Assembly (NCBI RefSeq): GCF_001458595.1
Contig: NZ_LN890328.1
Span: 2,610,116 to 2,667,198, forward strand
DNA from: Clostridium neonatale
GTDB taxonomy: Bacteria; Bacillota; Clostridia; Clostridiales; Clostridiaceae
Reading direction: 5' to 3'
Length of the DNA: 57,083 bases
How positions within the stretch are numbered: position 1 is the stretch's first letter; each line of letters opens with the position of its first letter. The notes beneath the pieces are model-generated. The model was not told the DNA's origin. It did no database searches and saw only the letters and a program-made list of their open reading frames with translations. Positions 24,030 through 35,200 of this stretch are shown here, one piece after another. Both the position numbers and the translations under genes were made by a program.

Positions 24030-25742
24030 TTACTTTCTAAATTTATTAATCATTTCATCCAAAACAATTGATTGTGTTTTTAAATGCTCACTAGATTCTG
24101 CACTCTTTTCTGATACTTTTGAATTTTCATTTATAACTTCTACAATCTGAGCTATTCCTTTATCAATACTTTCAATAGCAAGTGCTTGTTCATTTGATGC
24201 CACCGTTATATCATTTATTAAATTTATTGTAACATCTGACTGTTTAACACATTCTGTCAATGTATTAGCCGCATTAATTGCTAATGACTTTCCATTATAT
24301 ATGGCTATCATTGAATCATTTATTATTTTCTTTGTACTTTTAGCAGCATTTGAGCTTTGATCTGCTAAATTTCTTACCTCATTAGCTACAATAGAAAAAC
24401 TTTTTCCTGCTTCGCCTGCCCTAGCAGCTTCTATAGATGCATTTAATGCAAGTAGATTAGTTTGTTCTGAAATCTCATCAATTGTTTGCATAATATTTAT
24501 AATGTTTTTTGATGAGCTTTCAATTTCATTCATAGCATTTAATAGAGTGTTCATTTGATTGTTGCTCTTTCCTATATTTTCAACTAAATAATTAGTTACA
24601 TCATTAACATTTGTAGCATCTTCGGTATTTTTCTTTACTTGTCCATTTATTTTATTAATAGACACTGATAATTCATTAACTACACTAGTCTGTTCAAGGC
24701 TTCCTTTATATAATACTTCTGCTATATCAGAAACTTGTTTTGAATTTTCTGTTATTTCAATTGCTGACTGTTTAAATTCTGAAAATACATGTGTTAATGA
24801 TTTTAAAATATTCTCTAATGAGCTTCTTATTTGAATAAATTCTCCTTTATATTCTTGTTCTATTTTACAATTAAATTTTCCTAAAGAAATATCTCCTAAT
24901 ACTTCTGAAATCTCACTAATGTATCCTTTAAGAGTAGTTATCATAACCGAAAATGAAGATACTAACTCTCCAATCTCATCATTAGAATCTATTTCTAAAT
25001 CAACATTCAACTCTCCATTAGCTAACTTTTTAGCTATAATATTCATCTTTTCTATGGGATTACCTATTATATCTGATATATATCTTGATAACTGCAATGC
25101 AAATAATACTGATATACCTATTGATACTATAATAATCCCTATAAAAATGGTTCTTAAAATATTTAATTTAGTCACTAAATTATTACATTGATCAATCTTT
25201 GTATCCAATAGCTTTGAAATATCTACTGTAAGCAAATCCATTGAAGGATTCCCTTGTAATCTTAACAACTCAGCAGCTTGATCACTTTTTCTTTCTAATC
25301 CTAAATCTATAATTCTTTGTTTGACTTTTTCATACTCCTGTATATCATCTTTTATATTATTAAAAGTTTCCTTTTCTTCAAGTTCTTTATTTGTCTTTTC
25401 TATTAGAGATAATAATTCTTTAATATCATCATCACACTTCTGTATATCTTCCTGCATTGAAGTTATTCTCTTCTGATCTATAGAATCTTGGCTTCCTATG
25501 ATTATAATTTCCTTAATCATAGAATATGAATGTTCTACTCTTATGCCCAGTTTTCCAATTTCACCTTGAGAAAAACCATACTCATTAATTGCATACTGGT
25601 AATTATCGTTTATTTTTTGTAGAAATATTATACTCAAACATGATGTTAAAGCTCCTATAATTACTATTATTAAAAAAGACTTTATCAATTTCTTTTTAAT
25701 AGGTAAATTTCTTATCCCCTTAATATTTATAAGATCTCTCAT
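24030..25742 (-). CDS. Methyl-accepting chemotaxis protein
   Basis: 570-residue membrane chemoreceptor. TM1 at about 19-40 (LIKSFLIIVIIGALTSCLSIIF), an outside four-helix-bundle type sensor to about 190, TM2 (IFIGIIIVSIGISVLFALQL), then HAMP (SDIIGNPIEKMNIIAKKLANGELNVDLEID). The cytoplasmic signalling hairpin tip is DEISEQTNLLALNASIEAARAGEAGKSFSIVANEVRNLADQS. No C-terminal CheR pentapeptide is seen (ends MINKFRK). GAGGGAGG before the ATG. The ligand is unknown; the neighbouring glucan genes make a saccharide attractant possible. Confidence 0.95.
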   Translation of the reverse strand: MRDLINIKGIRNLPIKKKLIKSFLIIVIIGALTSCLSIIFLQKINDNYQYAINEYGFSQGEIGKLGIRVEHSYSMIKEIIIIGSQDSIDQKRITSMQEDIQKCDDDIKELLSLIEKTNKELEEKETFNNIKDDIQEYEKVKQRIIDLGLERKSDQAAELLRLQGNPSMDLLTVDISKLLDTKIDQCNNLVTKLNILRTIFIGIIIVSIGISVLFALQLSRYISDIIGNPIEKMNIIAKKLANGELNVDLEIDSNDEIGELVSSFSVMITTLKGYISEISEVLGDISLGKFNCKIEQEYKGEFIQIRSSLENILKSLTHVFSEFKQSAIEITENSKQVSDIAEVLYKGSLEQTSVVNELSVSINKINGQVKKNTEDATNVNDVTNYLVENIGKSNNQMNTLLNAMNEIESSSKNIINIMQTIDEISEQTNLLALNASIEAARAGEAGKSFSIVANEVRNLADQSSNAAKSTKKIINDSMIAIYNGKSLAINAANTLTECVKQSDVTINLINDITVASNEQALAIESIDKGIAQIVEVINENSKVSEKSAESSEHLKTQSIVLDEMINKFRK

Positions 25743-25817
25743 AGGACCTCCCTCTGACTTTTGAAATTAGACATCTAACATAGCATCTTCATATTCTATG
25801 ATATTTTCATATAAAAA

Positions 25818-28520
25818 TTATTCTAATATAACTTTAATATTGTGAGTCTTTCCTTCATCAAGTAAAATAATATCCTTTTTATATATAACCGAATAGTTTT
25901 CAGAATTATATTTATTATTATCTAAATAAATTTCTTTAATACTGTATTCATTAAATTCTTTTGAAGCTTCATTAATATATTCAATATGAAATCTTCTTTC
26001 TGCAAAAGTCATATTTATTGCTGCCTTATAATTTTCATCAAATTGCTTTAAAAGAAGTTTAGGTTCAAGCTTTAAATCTCCCATATCTCCCTTTACTCCA
26101 AACATCTCAGTCAATACAGTTAATATCAACCAACTAGCAGAACCAGTTAAATAGTGATACATACCTCTTCCTCTAGAATTTATATACTCTGGTACTCCAG
26201 GATATATTCTGCTTATTTCAAATTTATTACAATGGCTGTAAAGAGAATCAATAACCTTAAAGCCCTCCTCTACAAATCCTCTTTTATATAGAGCATTAGC
26301 ATACATTATTGCCATATGGCTGAATACTGCACCATTTTCTTTATGACCATATGCAAATCCAAACATTCTCCCAAGATCTGTTTTAACTTCATTAAAGTCC
26401 GTATTTAGCTTATATCCCCCTACAGACTCATCATACAAATAATTATCACATGCTTTTATTATGCTTCTTACCTGCTCTTCATTTGCAGTATTGCTCATTA
26501 TTGTGAATACTTGTCCTGTAAGCATCATACGAGTTTCATTTCCAGTTCCACCTTCAACTCTTCTTCCATTATTATCATAATATCCATTAAACCAGCTAAA
26601 TTCTTCTTCATTTGAAATCCACTCATTTTTTCGTATATGCTCTTTAAGCCATTTTGCTTTTCCCTTAATGTCTTCTATCAATGTATCACAATCTATTTCA
26701 ATAACTTTTCCAGTTATTGAATGTTTGCATTTTTCGCAATATTTTTTTAATACTTTAAGTTTTTTATCTACAGAATTATATTCAACTGTATTTACATTTA
26801 AAAGAATCTGAATTTCTTCAGCTAATTGAATATTTTTTATATTCATTTTATCTTTTATTACTTTTAACAACTCTGCGATATCCTCAAGATTTTCTGCATA
26901 TAATGCTGAAAATGCTACACTTTCTCCCCTCTCACTTGCCATATCTAATGCATCATTCCAATCTGCTCCATGAAGCCTTAAAACATTATGTTCCCCTACA
27001 TCATAAAACGCCGTTAAATGCTGAATTAATAAATGCTCAAGAATATTTCCTTCATATGTCTCTCCGTCTTCTGTTAATTGATTGTTTCCTTGTTCTAAAT
27101 TCCATAGATTATCTTTTTCTTCGCCTCTTATAACCTGAAGATCTTTAAAATAAAGTTGCTTTTCTAATAGAAACTCAATATCACCACTTTGTTCTATATA
27201 GAGCTTTGTTGTTAAAAATGGCCATGCACCATGATCCATCCATACACGAGTAATGTTATTTCTATCAGCTATAAATTCTCCCTGCTTATTTCCTATTATA
27301 GTAGCATTTGTTCCATCAAAACGTATCCCTCCAAAATTATCTAACAACATCTGTCTTACATTCTCTGGATCCATAGCTAAAAGTGCAAGACAATCCTGCC
27401 ATAAATCTCTCCATCCTCTTCCGCCTTTTCCATAATCGTGATGAGGCAAGAAAGAACACCCATATATCCTTCTAAGCATTGGCTGAAAATTAACCCAATA
27501 CATCCAGTTATCAAATTCAGAATCTTTGGTTTTATATGATATGTTTATTTTATTATTCCAATATAATTTAGTCTCTTCTAACGAACTATCGAAATCGGTT
27601 TCTTTCAAGACATCATTTGAAATACTTTCTATATCCCTTTTAGATTCTCCAAATGCCATGGCTGCTATATATGTCTTTGATTGGCCTGGCTCGATTATTA
27701 TATCATTGAACCTTATAGCTCCAATTGCTTCATATCCTTCAAACTTTTCATTAGACTTCACATCAAATTTTTTGTTTATTATTATAGTTTCTGGTGCCTC
27801 AAAAGAACCACCTTCCCCTATATAGTCTTCTACTAAAGGACAAAATCCAATTGGTTTTTTTCCATCATCCTCCGCCGAAACAATACCATAAACTATAGTA
27901 TTCTTCTTATGACCTCTCTCATCAAATGTTAATGTCGGATTAACTATTACTCCATAATCTGTTGTTTCTATTCTATGCAATAATGAAGTTACATGTTTAT
28001 GATCTCTAACATTATCTGCAGAGCGAGCATAAAATGGTATTGCTGCTGTTGGCGTTATTTTTTTCCCTTCATTACTTATGTTGGTAATTGTAACTTTCAT
28101 AAGTTCAACTTTTTTGTTATTACTAGGAACAAATGATGTAACCTCACTCTTTATTCCTATATTTTGAGATTCTCTAGTAATTTTATGCCACATTATTCCG
28201 GCTTCAAGTTTTGTATTTTCCTTGTTTTTATCAAATACCTCATATTTTTGTTTACCTGATGCACCTGTTATAGACCATGCTCCATACCCTTCAATATATA
28301 TCCAGAAATTTCTTGATGATTTATTATTGTGTAATTCTTCTGCACTTACAGGTGCAAGTAAAAATGTATTTTGACTCATCTTGCAATCACCATTTAGAGT
28401 TGGTGTTAAACTTGACATTACTCCACATTCATTTGCTATTGGAAAATACATATAGCTATTAATCTCTGGATTTTCCAATAAAAATGTTCCTTGATTATCT
28501 ATAAATTTATATTTGTTCAC
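25818..28520 (-). CDS. GH94 phosphorylase, probable laminaribiose phosphorylase
   Basis: 900 residues from GTG 28520 with AGAAGGTGG before it. GH94 glycoside phosphorylase: N-terminal beta-sandwich (NECGVMSSLTPTLNGD), then the catalytic (alpha/alpha)6 barrel with LPHHDYGKGGRGWRDLWQDCLALLA and HGADWNDALDMASERGESVA, where the Asp of DWND is the usual general acid, and the C-terminal MYHYLTGSASWLILTVLTEMFGVKGD. The length fits laminaribiose phosphorylase (Paenibacillus LbpA type, about 910 residues) better than cellobiose phosphorylase (about 810). It would split beta-1,3-glucobiose with phosphate to glucose-1-P and glucose in the cytoplasm. Last gene of the LacI-controlled operon. The bond specificity is an inference from length and context. 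Confidence 0.85.
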   Translation of the reverse strand: MNKYKFIDNQGTFLLENPEINSYMYFPIANECGVMSSLTPTLNGDCKMSQNTFLLAPVSAEELHNNKSSRNFWIYIEGYGAWSITGASGKQKYEVFDKNKENTKLEAGIMWHKITRESQNIGIKSEVTSFVPSNNKKVELMKVTITNISNEGKKITPTAAIPFYARSADNVRDHKHVTSLLHRIETTDYGVIVNPTLTFDERGHKKNTIVYGIVSAEDDGKKPIGFCPLVEDYIGEGGSFEAPETIIINKKFDVKSNEKFEGYEAIGAIRFNDIIIEPGQSKTYIAAMAFGESKRDIESISNDVLKETDFDSSLEETKLYWNNKINISYKTKDSEFDNWMYWVNFQPMLRRIYGCSFLPHHDYGKGGRGWRDLWQDCLALLAMDPENVRQMLLDNFGGIRFDGTNATIIGNKQGEFIADRNNITRVWMDHGAWPFLTTKLYIEQSGDIEFLLEKQLYFKDLQVIRGEEKDNLWNLEQGNNQLTEDGETYEGNILEHLLIQHLTAFYDVGEHNVLRLHGADWNDALDMASERGESVAFSALYAENLEDIAELLKVIKDKMNIKNIQLAEEIQILLNVNTVEYNSVDKKLKVLKKYCEKCKHSITGKVIEIDCDTLIEDIKGKAKWLKEHIRKNEWISNEEEFSWFNGYYDNNGRRVEGGTGNETRMMLTGQVFTIMSNTANEEQVRSIIKACDNYLYDESVGGYKLNTDFNEVKTDLGRMFGFAYGHKENGAVFSHMAIMYANALYKRGFVEEGFKVIDSLYSHCNKFEISRIYPGVPEYINSRGRGMYHYLTGSASWLILTVLTEMFGVKGDMGDLKLEPKLLLKQFDENYKAAINMTFAERRFHIEYINEASKEFNEYSIKEIYLDNNKYNSENYSVIYKKDIILLDEGKTHNIKVILE

Positions 28521-28540
28521 AATTCCACCTTCTTAAATAA

Positions 28541-29557
28541 TTAATCTATTTTTCTACAGGACTCTCTTTCAATTAGTTCAACTGGAATTACCTTATTTAT
28601 TTTTAATTTTTCTTTTTTATTTATCTGCTCTATCAATATGTCTACAGCAGCCTTTCCAATTTCTTGACAATTCTGTCTTATTGTTGTTAACTTTGGTGTA
28701 ACATATTTTGCTATTTCAATATTATCAAACCCTATTACCGATATATCTTCCGGAACTCTAAGACCAGCATCTTTTATAGCATCAATAGCTCCTATTGCTA
28801 ACTTATCTCCTGATGCAAATACAGCTGTCGGTCTATCCTTAAGCGATAGTAATTCCTTCATTGCATCATATCCACCACTAACATCAAAGTTTACTCCATC
28901 TACAATATATCCTTCTGGTATATCCAAATTTAGCTTTTTCATAACTTCTATATATGTCTTCTTCCTTATACTGCTAGGCCAGTTATCTGCTTGTGCAACA
29001 CCTTGAATATGTGCAATCTTTCTATGTCCTAACTTATATAAATAATTTAAAGCTAAACTACATCCCTGTACATTATCCGAAGTCACAGTCGATGTATTTT
29101 TATTAAACATGTCTATTACTACAATTGGAAAATCACTTTCTATTAACTCAAGGGTTTCTTTATCATTAGGATCAGTACAGATTATAGCAATTCCATCAAC
29201 ACATCTATATTTGAAATATTCCAAAAAAGTATCATTTTTAAGTCTATCATTTTTAGATCCAAATAATAATGAATATCCATACTTATCTGACTGTCTCTTA
29301 AAGGCTTCTATTACGCCTGAAAAGAAAGGGTGATTAAGTCCAACTCCTAAGTCTTCAAAATATACAATACCTAATGTCCACGTTTTTTTAGTTGACAAAA
29401 ACTGAGCTTGAGAATTCGGAAGAAAGTTTTCTTCTTCAAGTATCTTTTTTATTTTTGCTCTAGTTTTATCGCTTACATCAGGATAATTATTTATTACTTT
29501 GGATACTGTTGTTGGTGAAACACCTGCTATTTTTGCTATTTCATATATTGTGCTCAC
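28541..29557 (-). CDS. LacI-family regulator of the glucan operon
   Basis: 338 residues from GTG 29557 (AAAGGATGAG before it). HTH: STIYEIAKIAGVSPTTVSKVINNYPDVSDKTRAKI with the hinge helix ENFLPNSQAQFLSTKK, then a PBP1-type sensor (GIAIICTDPND, DNVQGCSLALNYLYKLGHRKIAHIQG, DISVIGFDNIEIAKYVTPKLTTIRQ). Ends VELIERESC. It sits inside the operon between the GH30 and GH94 genes. Three TCGAAACCGGTTTCGA-type sites, the classical LacI-family operator form, lie in the operon leader at 38778-38887 and are its likely targets. The inducer is probably a laminari-oligosaccharide. Confidence 0.92.
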   Translation of the reverse strand: MSTIYEIAKIAGVSPTTVSKVINNYPDVSDKTRAKIKKILEEENFLPNSQAQFLSTKKTWTLGIVYFEDLGVGLNHPFFSGVIEAFKRQSDKYGYSLLFGSKNDRLKNDTFLEYFKYRCVDGIAIICTDPNDKETLELIESDFPIVVIDMFNKNTSTVTSDNVQGCSLALNYLYKLGHRKIAHIQGVAQADNWPSSIRKKTYIEVMKKLNLDIPEGYIVDGVNFDVSGGYDAMKELLSLKDRPTAVFASGDKLAIGAIDAIKDAGLRVPEDISVIGFDNIEIAKYVTPKLTTIRQNCQEIGKAAVDILIEQINKKEKLKINKVIPVELIERESCRKID

Positions 29558-29640
29558 AATATCTCATCCTTTCTTTTCTAAAGTATCTATTAATTCTAAT
29601 TATACAGAATTTATAAAAAAAGCACTACATGACATTTTTG

Positions 29641-30984
29641 CTATTTATTTTCCACAAATGTATATATAGAATGTGCTTTTAATTTTATGTTATAAACTTC
29701 ATCATCTATATTTATACTCACTATTTTGTTTTCATCATTTTCATTCATTATAACAATACATAAAGTATTATCTTCATTAATACAGCTTAATGCATATAAT
29801 TTTTCACCACTAACATTGCTTTCAACTCTAACTGCATTAGGCTTTATAAACTTACTAAAATGTGCTATATAATAGAATGAACTATTATAATATACTTCTT
29901 TTTCTTTTGTATCTACTATTATTGGTGCATCACAGAAATTTCCGACATGATTTGGACCACCAGTCTCATCAAGTACTATATTCCAATCAATCCATGCTTC
30001 TGTATAATTATTTAAATCTCCGATTATATTTCTTCCATATCTTTCTCCAGTATCCCATGAGCCTAAATGAACTCCACCTTCTTGACATCCTTCTGTAAAA
30101 ATTATATGTTTATCAGGAAATTCATCATGTATTTTTGATAAGTTAGAAAACTCTTCTGACATATACCAGTGTATACCTGTCCCATATATATATTTCGAAG
30201 CTTCTTTATCTTCAAGTACAATTTTTGCTCTTTCATAAGCGATATCTCTGTTATGATCCCATATTATTATCTTTTTATCTTGTAAGTTGTTTTTATGAAA
30301 TGTTGGTCCTAAATAATTTTTAACAAAGTCTCGTTCTTCTTCTGCAGTATACTCACAGGAATCCCAGACTTGTATTGCTGCTGGTTCATTTTGAACTGTT
30401 ACAGCCCATATATCTATATTTTTTTCTTTCATTTTTTCTATATATTTAACATAGTAATCTGCCCATAATTGCATAAACTCTGGCTTAAGCTTTCCCCCAT
30501 TATTCATTTCTCCATTTGTTTTCATATATGCAGGAGGACTCCACGGACTTGCTAAAATACTTAAATTATTATTACTTATCTCTTTAACTTCTCTAACTAA
30601 TGGTAATACATATTTTTCATCTCTATCTAAAGAGAAAGTCTCTAATGTCATATCCTTTTCTTCTACATAAGTATAATTTCCCAATGAGAAATCACAGCTA
30701 TTTATATGAAGTCTTGCGAATTTATATCCTATTCCTTCTCCACTATCATAATATGAATTTAGAACTTCCTTTTTGGTTTTTTCATCAAGTTTTGATAATG
30801 TATAAGCACTTGCTTCTGTAAGTGCACCTCCAAAACCAAGTATTTTTTGATACTTAGTCTTAGTATTTACTTTAACACTGTTAGATGACGATTTTATATC
30901 TTTTATTAGCATTTCCTCTAAATTATATTTTTTTATTTTTTCCTGTTCCTCTTTGTGCGTTAAATATACATCATACTTTTTCAT
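29641..30984 (-). CDS. Cytoplasmic GH30 beta-glucosidase/beta-1,6-glucanase-type enzyme
   Basis: 447 residues without a signal peptide. GH30 signature blocks: QKILGFGGALTEASAYTLSKL, GYKFARLHINSCDFSLGNYTYV, LASPWSPPAYMKTNGEM, the acid/base Glu in WAVTVQNEPAAIQVWDSCEYTAEEE and the nucleophile Glu in HIIFTEGCQEGG. A short beta-sandwich follows (EDNTLCIVIMNENDENK). GH30 members hydrolyse beta-1,6-glucan, glucosylceramide or xylan; in this operon a role in removing beta-1,6-linked glucose from imported laminarin fragments is the best guess. Its AAGGAGG site and the original 15-base spacer to GH149 were separated from that gene by the insertion sequence. Confidence 0.88.
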   Translation of the reverse strand: MKKYDVYLTHKEEQEKIKKYNLEEMLIKDIKSSSNSVKVNTKTKYQKILGFGGALTEASAYTLSKLDEKTKKEVLNSYYDSGEGIGYKFARLHINSCDFSLGNYTYVEEKDMTLETFSLDRDEKYVLPLVREVKEISNNNLSILASPWSPPAYMKTNGEMNNGGKLKPEFMQLWADYYVKYIEKMKEKNIDIWAVTVQNEPAAIQVWDSCEYTAEEERDFVKNYLGPTFHKNNLQDKKIIIWDHNRDIAYERAKIVLEDKEASKYIYGTGIHWYMSEEFSNLSKIHDEFPDKHIIFTEGCQEGGVHLGSWDTGERYGRNIIGDLNNYTEAWIDWNIVLDETGGPNHVGNFCDAPIIVDTKEKEVYYNSSFYYIAHFSKFIKPNAVRVESNVSGEKLYALSCINEDNTLCIVIMNENDENKIVSINIDDEVYNIKLKAHSIYTFVENK

Positions 30985-31000
30985 ATTGATCCTCCTTGTT

Positions 31001-31008
31001 TATAAAAT
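31001..31008. repeat. Target site duplication, left copy
   Basis: TATAAAAT, repeated at 32285-32292 on the other side of the insertion sequence. An 8-bp duplication is usual for IS6-type elements. Confidence 0.8.
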
Positions 31009-32284
31009 CGTTCTGTTAAGTTATATGAACATTGCTCTTCTCAACACTAGAAAATATAATAAGTTTGACTAGAACCAATTATCCCCCTAGAAAAGGAGAG
31101 AAGAACAATGAACAAAACTAAAGTAAAATGTCCTCGCTGTCACTCTGACCAACTATATAAGTTTGGTTTGGATAAGCAGGCTAACCAAAAATATCAATGT
31201 AAGAACTGCAAACGCCAATTCGCTCCTGACTCTGTCAGCATGCCGAAGAAATCAAAATACCCCACGTGTCCTAAATGTGGTAAATCTACATTCTTACATC
31301 ATTCTTATAAGCACTATAATCGATATAAATGTGGCAATAAAAAATGTAATCATGTAATTGTACATCATCATAATTTAAATATTGATGATGCATCTAGTGA
31401 AAAGCTAACCGGCTCCCTTTCTATGAAAGGAATGCGCTTTCCGTTACATATTATTCTTACAGCATTGACATTATATTTCTTAAATAATACATCAACACGA
31501 GCTATTGCACATTTCCTACATACAACAGCAAATATAAAAGTATCCCATGTAACCATAGCGAGTTGGGCTCATAAATTTGCACCATTCTTCAATCTGAAAG
31601 CTGATTCCTTTAAAGATCAGTTAAATCTTCAATCTGACGATTGGCACGCTGATGAAACTGTTGTATTTATAAATGGCGAAAAGTATTATCTATGGCTTGC
31701 TATAGACTCAGAAACACGCTTCATATTAGCATTTCATCTTACGAAATCACGTAGTGAAGATTCTGCTTTTACTCTAATTAATCAAGCTAAAAAGTTTGGT
31801 GAACCTAGTAATTTCATTACTGATAGATTGCCTTCATATAATCAAGCTGTAGCTAAAGTTTTGCCAAATACTAAGCATATTCCTGTAGCACCAATGTCCA
31901 GTGATACAAGTAATAATCTTATAGAATCTTTCAATAAAACTTTTAAAGCTTGGTATAAAGCTAAAAAAGGCTTTAATTCATTCGAGAAAGCTAATAACTT
32001 AATATCTGTATTTATCTTTCACTATAACTTTATAAGACCTCATGGATCATTAAACAATCATACTCCAGCTGAAGTTGCCGGCTTCGCTAGCGATAGCAAA
32101 TCTAAACATTCTTGGTTTGTTGCTGCTTAATTTAGTTAATCAATATCTTTGATTAACCTGCAAAAATCCTATTTATTGCAAGCTTGTTTGCCATGCAATA
32201 AATTAATCAAACTTATATAATTTTCAAAGAGCGAGTAATTCTACGAAATGTTAAGCTATTTTTTCATAACAACCTAACAGAATC
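31009..32284 (+). mobile_element. Insertion sequence with IS6/IS240-like DDE transposase
   Basis: About 1276 bp, flanked by the 8-bp repeat TATAAAAT. Imperfect terminal inverted repeats: left TTCTGTTAAGTTATATGAA (from 31011), right (reverse complement) TTCTGTTAGGTTGTTATGAA (ending 32282). It carries one transposase gene, oriented against the host operon. It splits GH149 from GH30 in what was one operon. The two outermost bases do not match between ends, so the exact border could be one or two bases off. Confidence 0.88.
31108..32130 (+). CDS. DDE transposase with two N-terminal zinc ribbons
   Basis: 340 residues. Two CxxC zinc-ribbon units at the start (CPRCHSDQLYKFG...CKNCKRQF and CPKCGKSTFLHHS...CGNKKCNH) bind the ends of the element. 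A helix-turn-helix stretch follows (NNTSTRAIAHFLHTTANIKVSHVTIASWA). The catalytic core has the DDE residues in DDWHADETVV, FITDRLPSYNQA and NNLIESFNKTFKAWYK, ending FIFHYNFIRPHGSLNNHTPAE. The core resembles the IS6/IS240 group, but the protein is longer owing to the zinc ribbons. Intact, so probably active. Good AAAAGGAGAG site before the ATG. Confidence 0.93.
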   Translation: MNKTKVKCPRCHSDQLYKFGLDKQANQKYQCKNCKRQFAPDSVSMPKKSKYPTCPKCGKSTFLHHSYKHYNRYKCGNKKCNHVIVHHHNLNIDDASSEKLTGSLSMKGMRFPLHIILTALTLYFLNNTSTRAIAHFLHTTANIKVSHVTIASWAHKFAPFFNLKADSFKDQLNLQSDDWHADETVVFINGEKYYLWLAIDSETRFILAFHLTKSRSEDSAFTLINQAKKFGEPSNFITDRLPSYNQAVAKVLPNTKHIPVAPMSSDTSNNLIESFNKTFKAWYKAKKGFNSFEKANNLISVFIFHYNFIRPHGSLNNHTPAEVAGFASDSKSKHSWFVAA

Positions 32285-35200
32285 TATAAAATTATAGCTT
32301 CTATTTCTTTTACTTGTCTTCCCCTAATCTTTTCAGCATATTCTCCACATACTTCGCTACCATTAATTACTTTTATGCTGCCATCTAAGTCTACTATCTT
32401 TAATTCTTTTATAGTTCCCTTATTTTCTCCATAAGTATTTTTATCGTTCTTATTGATGTAAGTAAGTTTTATGCTTCCAAGTAATGTTGTTGTTAAAATA
32501 TTACTTTTAAAGAAATCCTTATTTAGTATTGGATTTAATTTAAATTTCAGAATATTATTTTCATAAGTAAATAGCTTCATTCCTACCATCATTATTTTCC
32601 ATATATTAAGCATCTCTACTGTTGTACCACTTAATCTTGCCACAAATCCTCTGCCATGATTCTTGGGATCAGGGTTACTACTACTTGCAATAAATGATGA
32701 ATTTTCTAATATACTTCGTCCATATACCTCTGGATTCATGAAAGGTGGCATTACATTTTTAATATCCTCAAAAAATTCTTCATACAATCCATTTTTTATA
32801 AGCTCTAATACATATTTAAATTCCATATGCATAAATATTGATTCTCTTTCAAGCCATCCGGCTGTAAATGTTCTTGCTCTACCAATCTCAAACGAAACAT
32901 TTTCTAATGACTCTGACGTCTTGTACATTTTTAGTTTATTATCATAAACATCACTGTATCTTATTGTGTCATATACTTGTAATTTTTCACCTTCATCTAA
33001 TTCTGTTTTTAAATATCTAGCTACTCCTTCTAAAAACATTGGTAAAAATCTCACTTTAAAACTAATAGGTTTAATTTCTTTCCTATCATTTACTTCATAT
33101 TCTTCAACTTCGTATTCTATAAATGTAGGAATTTTTTCATCATTCATTCTTTTTATTTCTTCAATTCCTAAATCAATTTTACAAAGCATTCTTTCAATTA
33201 AATCATCTATTTTATCTTTATTAATTGATTTATTTTTTCCACTAACTGTATACATTGTTTTCTCTCTATAGTTCTCTCTTACAGTTGATACTTTATCCCA
33301 GTAATTAAACTGATCTAAGTCATTCTTTAAATGTGCAATTAACAGCTTATTCACCTCATTAATTGCATCGAAAAATTCAACTGGTATCTCTAAATCTTCA
33401 TCTATAATATTTAGATTTTCTTTTATGAACAATAATAACCTTTTTAGTTCTGCTGTCTCTGCAAAACTAGAGCCTAGTAATCCTGGAAGCCCATTCATAG
33501 CATCATTCCAGCCTGGTTTTCCTGCTTCCATTTCAATACCAAATCCCATATTATCTAATGTCATGAATTTTATTCCAGCTAACATGAATAGTTTTGTATA
33601 AAGGTTAACTTTATACAAGTTCCCATTCTCATCGTAAACCCATTGCTTTGTAGGTTCTTTTTTACCTAAGCATATATATTGTCTTACTTTATCATTGTCT
33701 AATTCATACTTTTCTCTTCTTGGAAGTACATATTCTGGCGAATTATAAAATTTATATTCTTTATCACCAACTAAAAGATCTTTTATTCTATCTGGATATA
33801 TATTCAAATATTCTTCAATTAAATCTAAGTTATATGTCCAGTGATCAATCCAAAAGCCTTCTCCAAAATCTGCTTCTGTTTCTTCTCTAGCAATCTTTAT
33901 TATTTTTTCTAATAAAGATTTTCTTTCCTCATGTTCCAAACCATTAATTTTTGTTAATTCAGAATATAATTCTCCCACACTAAATTTCTCTTCTATTATT
34001 TTCTCTAAATTGCATCTGTATTTACTTATAATTTCTAATACTTCTTGCTTATTTTCATCTTCTATATAGAATTTTTTTCCCTTAATAACCAAAGGATTGT
34101 ATCCATCTAGTTGTATTAATTCGTTAAAAATCTTTATATTTTCTCTTTCTGTAAATGGATGAATATCTACATCCATTCTTCTATTTTGATTTACATCCCT
34201 AAAATTTCCGTTCCCTTGGGAATAGTAATTTGGTTCTATGCTAAAAAAATTATAGTCTCTTTCTAAATCTCCATGTTTTCTTGAATATACATAATAAACT
34301 TTATTTCCTATTTCTAAAGGATATCCCCCTCTTAATACATTATCTATATAGCACTGTTTTATATATTCATCAAATAATGGATAAGCACTTACTGTCTCTA
34401 CACACTTACTAATCTCATTTATAATTTCATTATTTTCTCCAATTTTGTTTTCAAAGTAATTTATATCTGTTAATTTATCTTGTGATTCATATATCTCATC
34501 GATAGAATTCATATATCCTATATAACTATATATTTCTATGGCTTCCTTAGCTTTTAATATTTTACTAGAACCAGTAAATGCACATGGAACTTTATTGTAA
34601 CTAATATTTTTTTCTCTTATCTTATCAACACTCTTTTTATAAAATTCTATTGGCTCTTTTAATGAAGTATCATATCCAAATATATTTTCTGGATCTACTA
34701 TAAGATCTAATGGCTTTTCTTCTTTATCAAAAGCTAAATAAAAATATCCATTATTTATTTCATCCATTTTTGTTGAATCACCTGTTGATGATCTTACTTT
34801 GTATATTGCAGTATTATTTTCATTAATTTCACCTTGCATCCAGCTTCTTAATGTATTACCTATTTCTTTATATTCTATATTTTTTGAACCATATGGTAAT
34901 ACTGATGTTAAACCGTCTAAAACTTCAACTTTAATAGTTTCATGTGATTCATTTACTATTTCAACTTTTCTTCCTAACGCTGCAAATTTTTCATTTGGTA
35001 TAGTAAAATATGTCACTATTGTTTTTATGTTAAGTTTTTTATTAATTTCAATCAATTTTAATTCATTATTTTTAATCTTTAACTTTCTACTTGTATTATT
35101 CTCTCTATCAACTGAAAAAGGCTCAATTATCTTTTCATTTTTATCGTTTTTTATTTTTATGAATGTTCTAAATCCATTTGTATAAACCATTTTATAGGCT

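Noticed and set aside
31368..31556. Minus-strand 62-residue frame within the insertion sequence
   Set aside because: Antisense to the transposase; no start signal.
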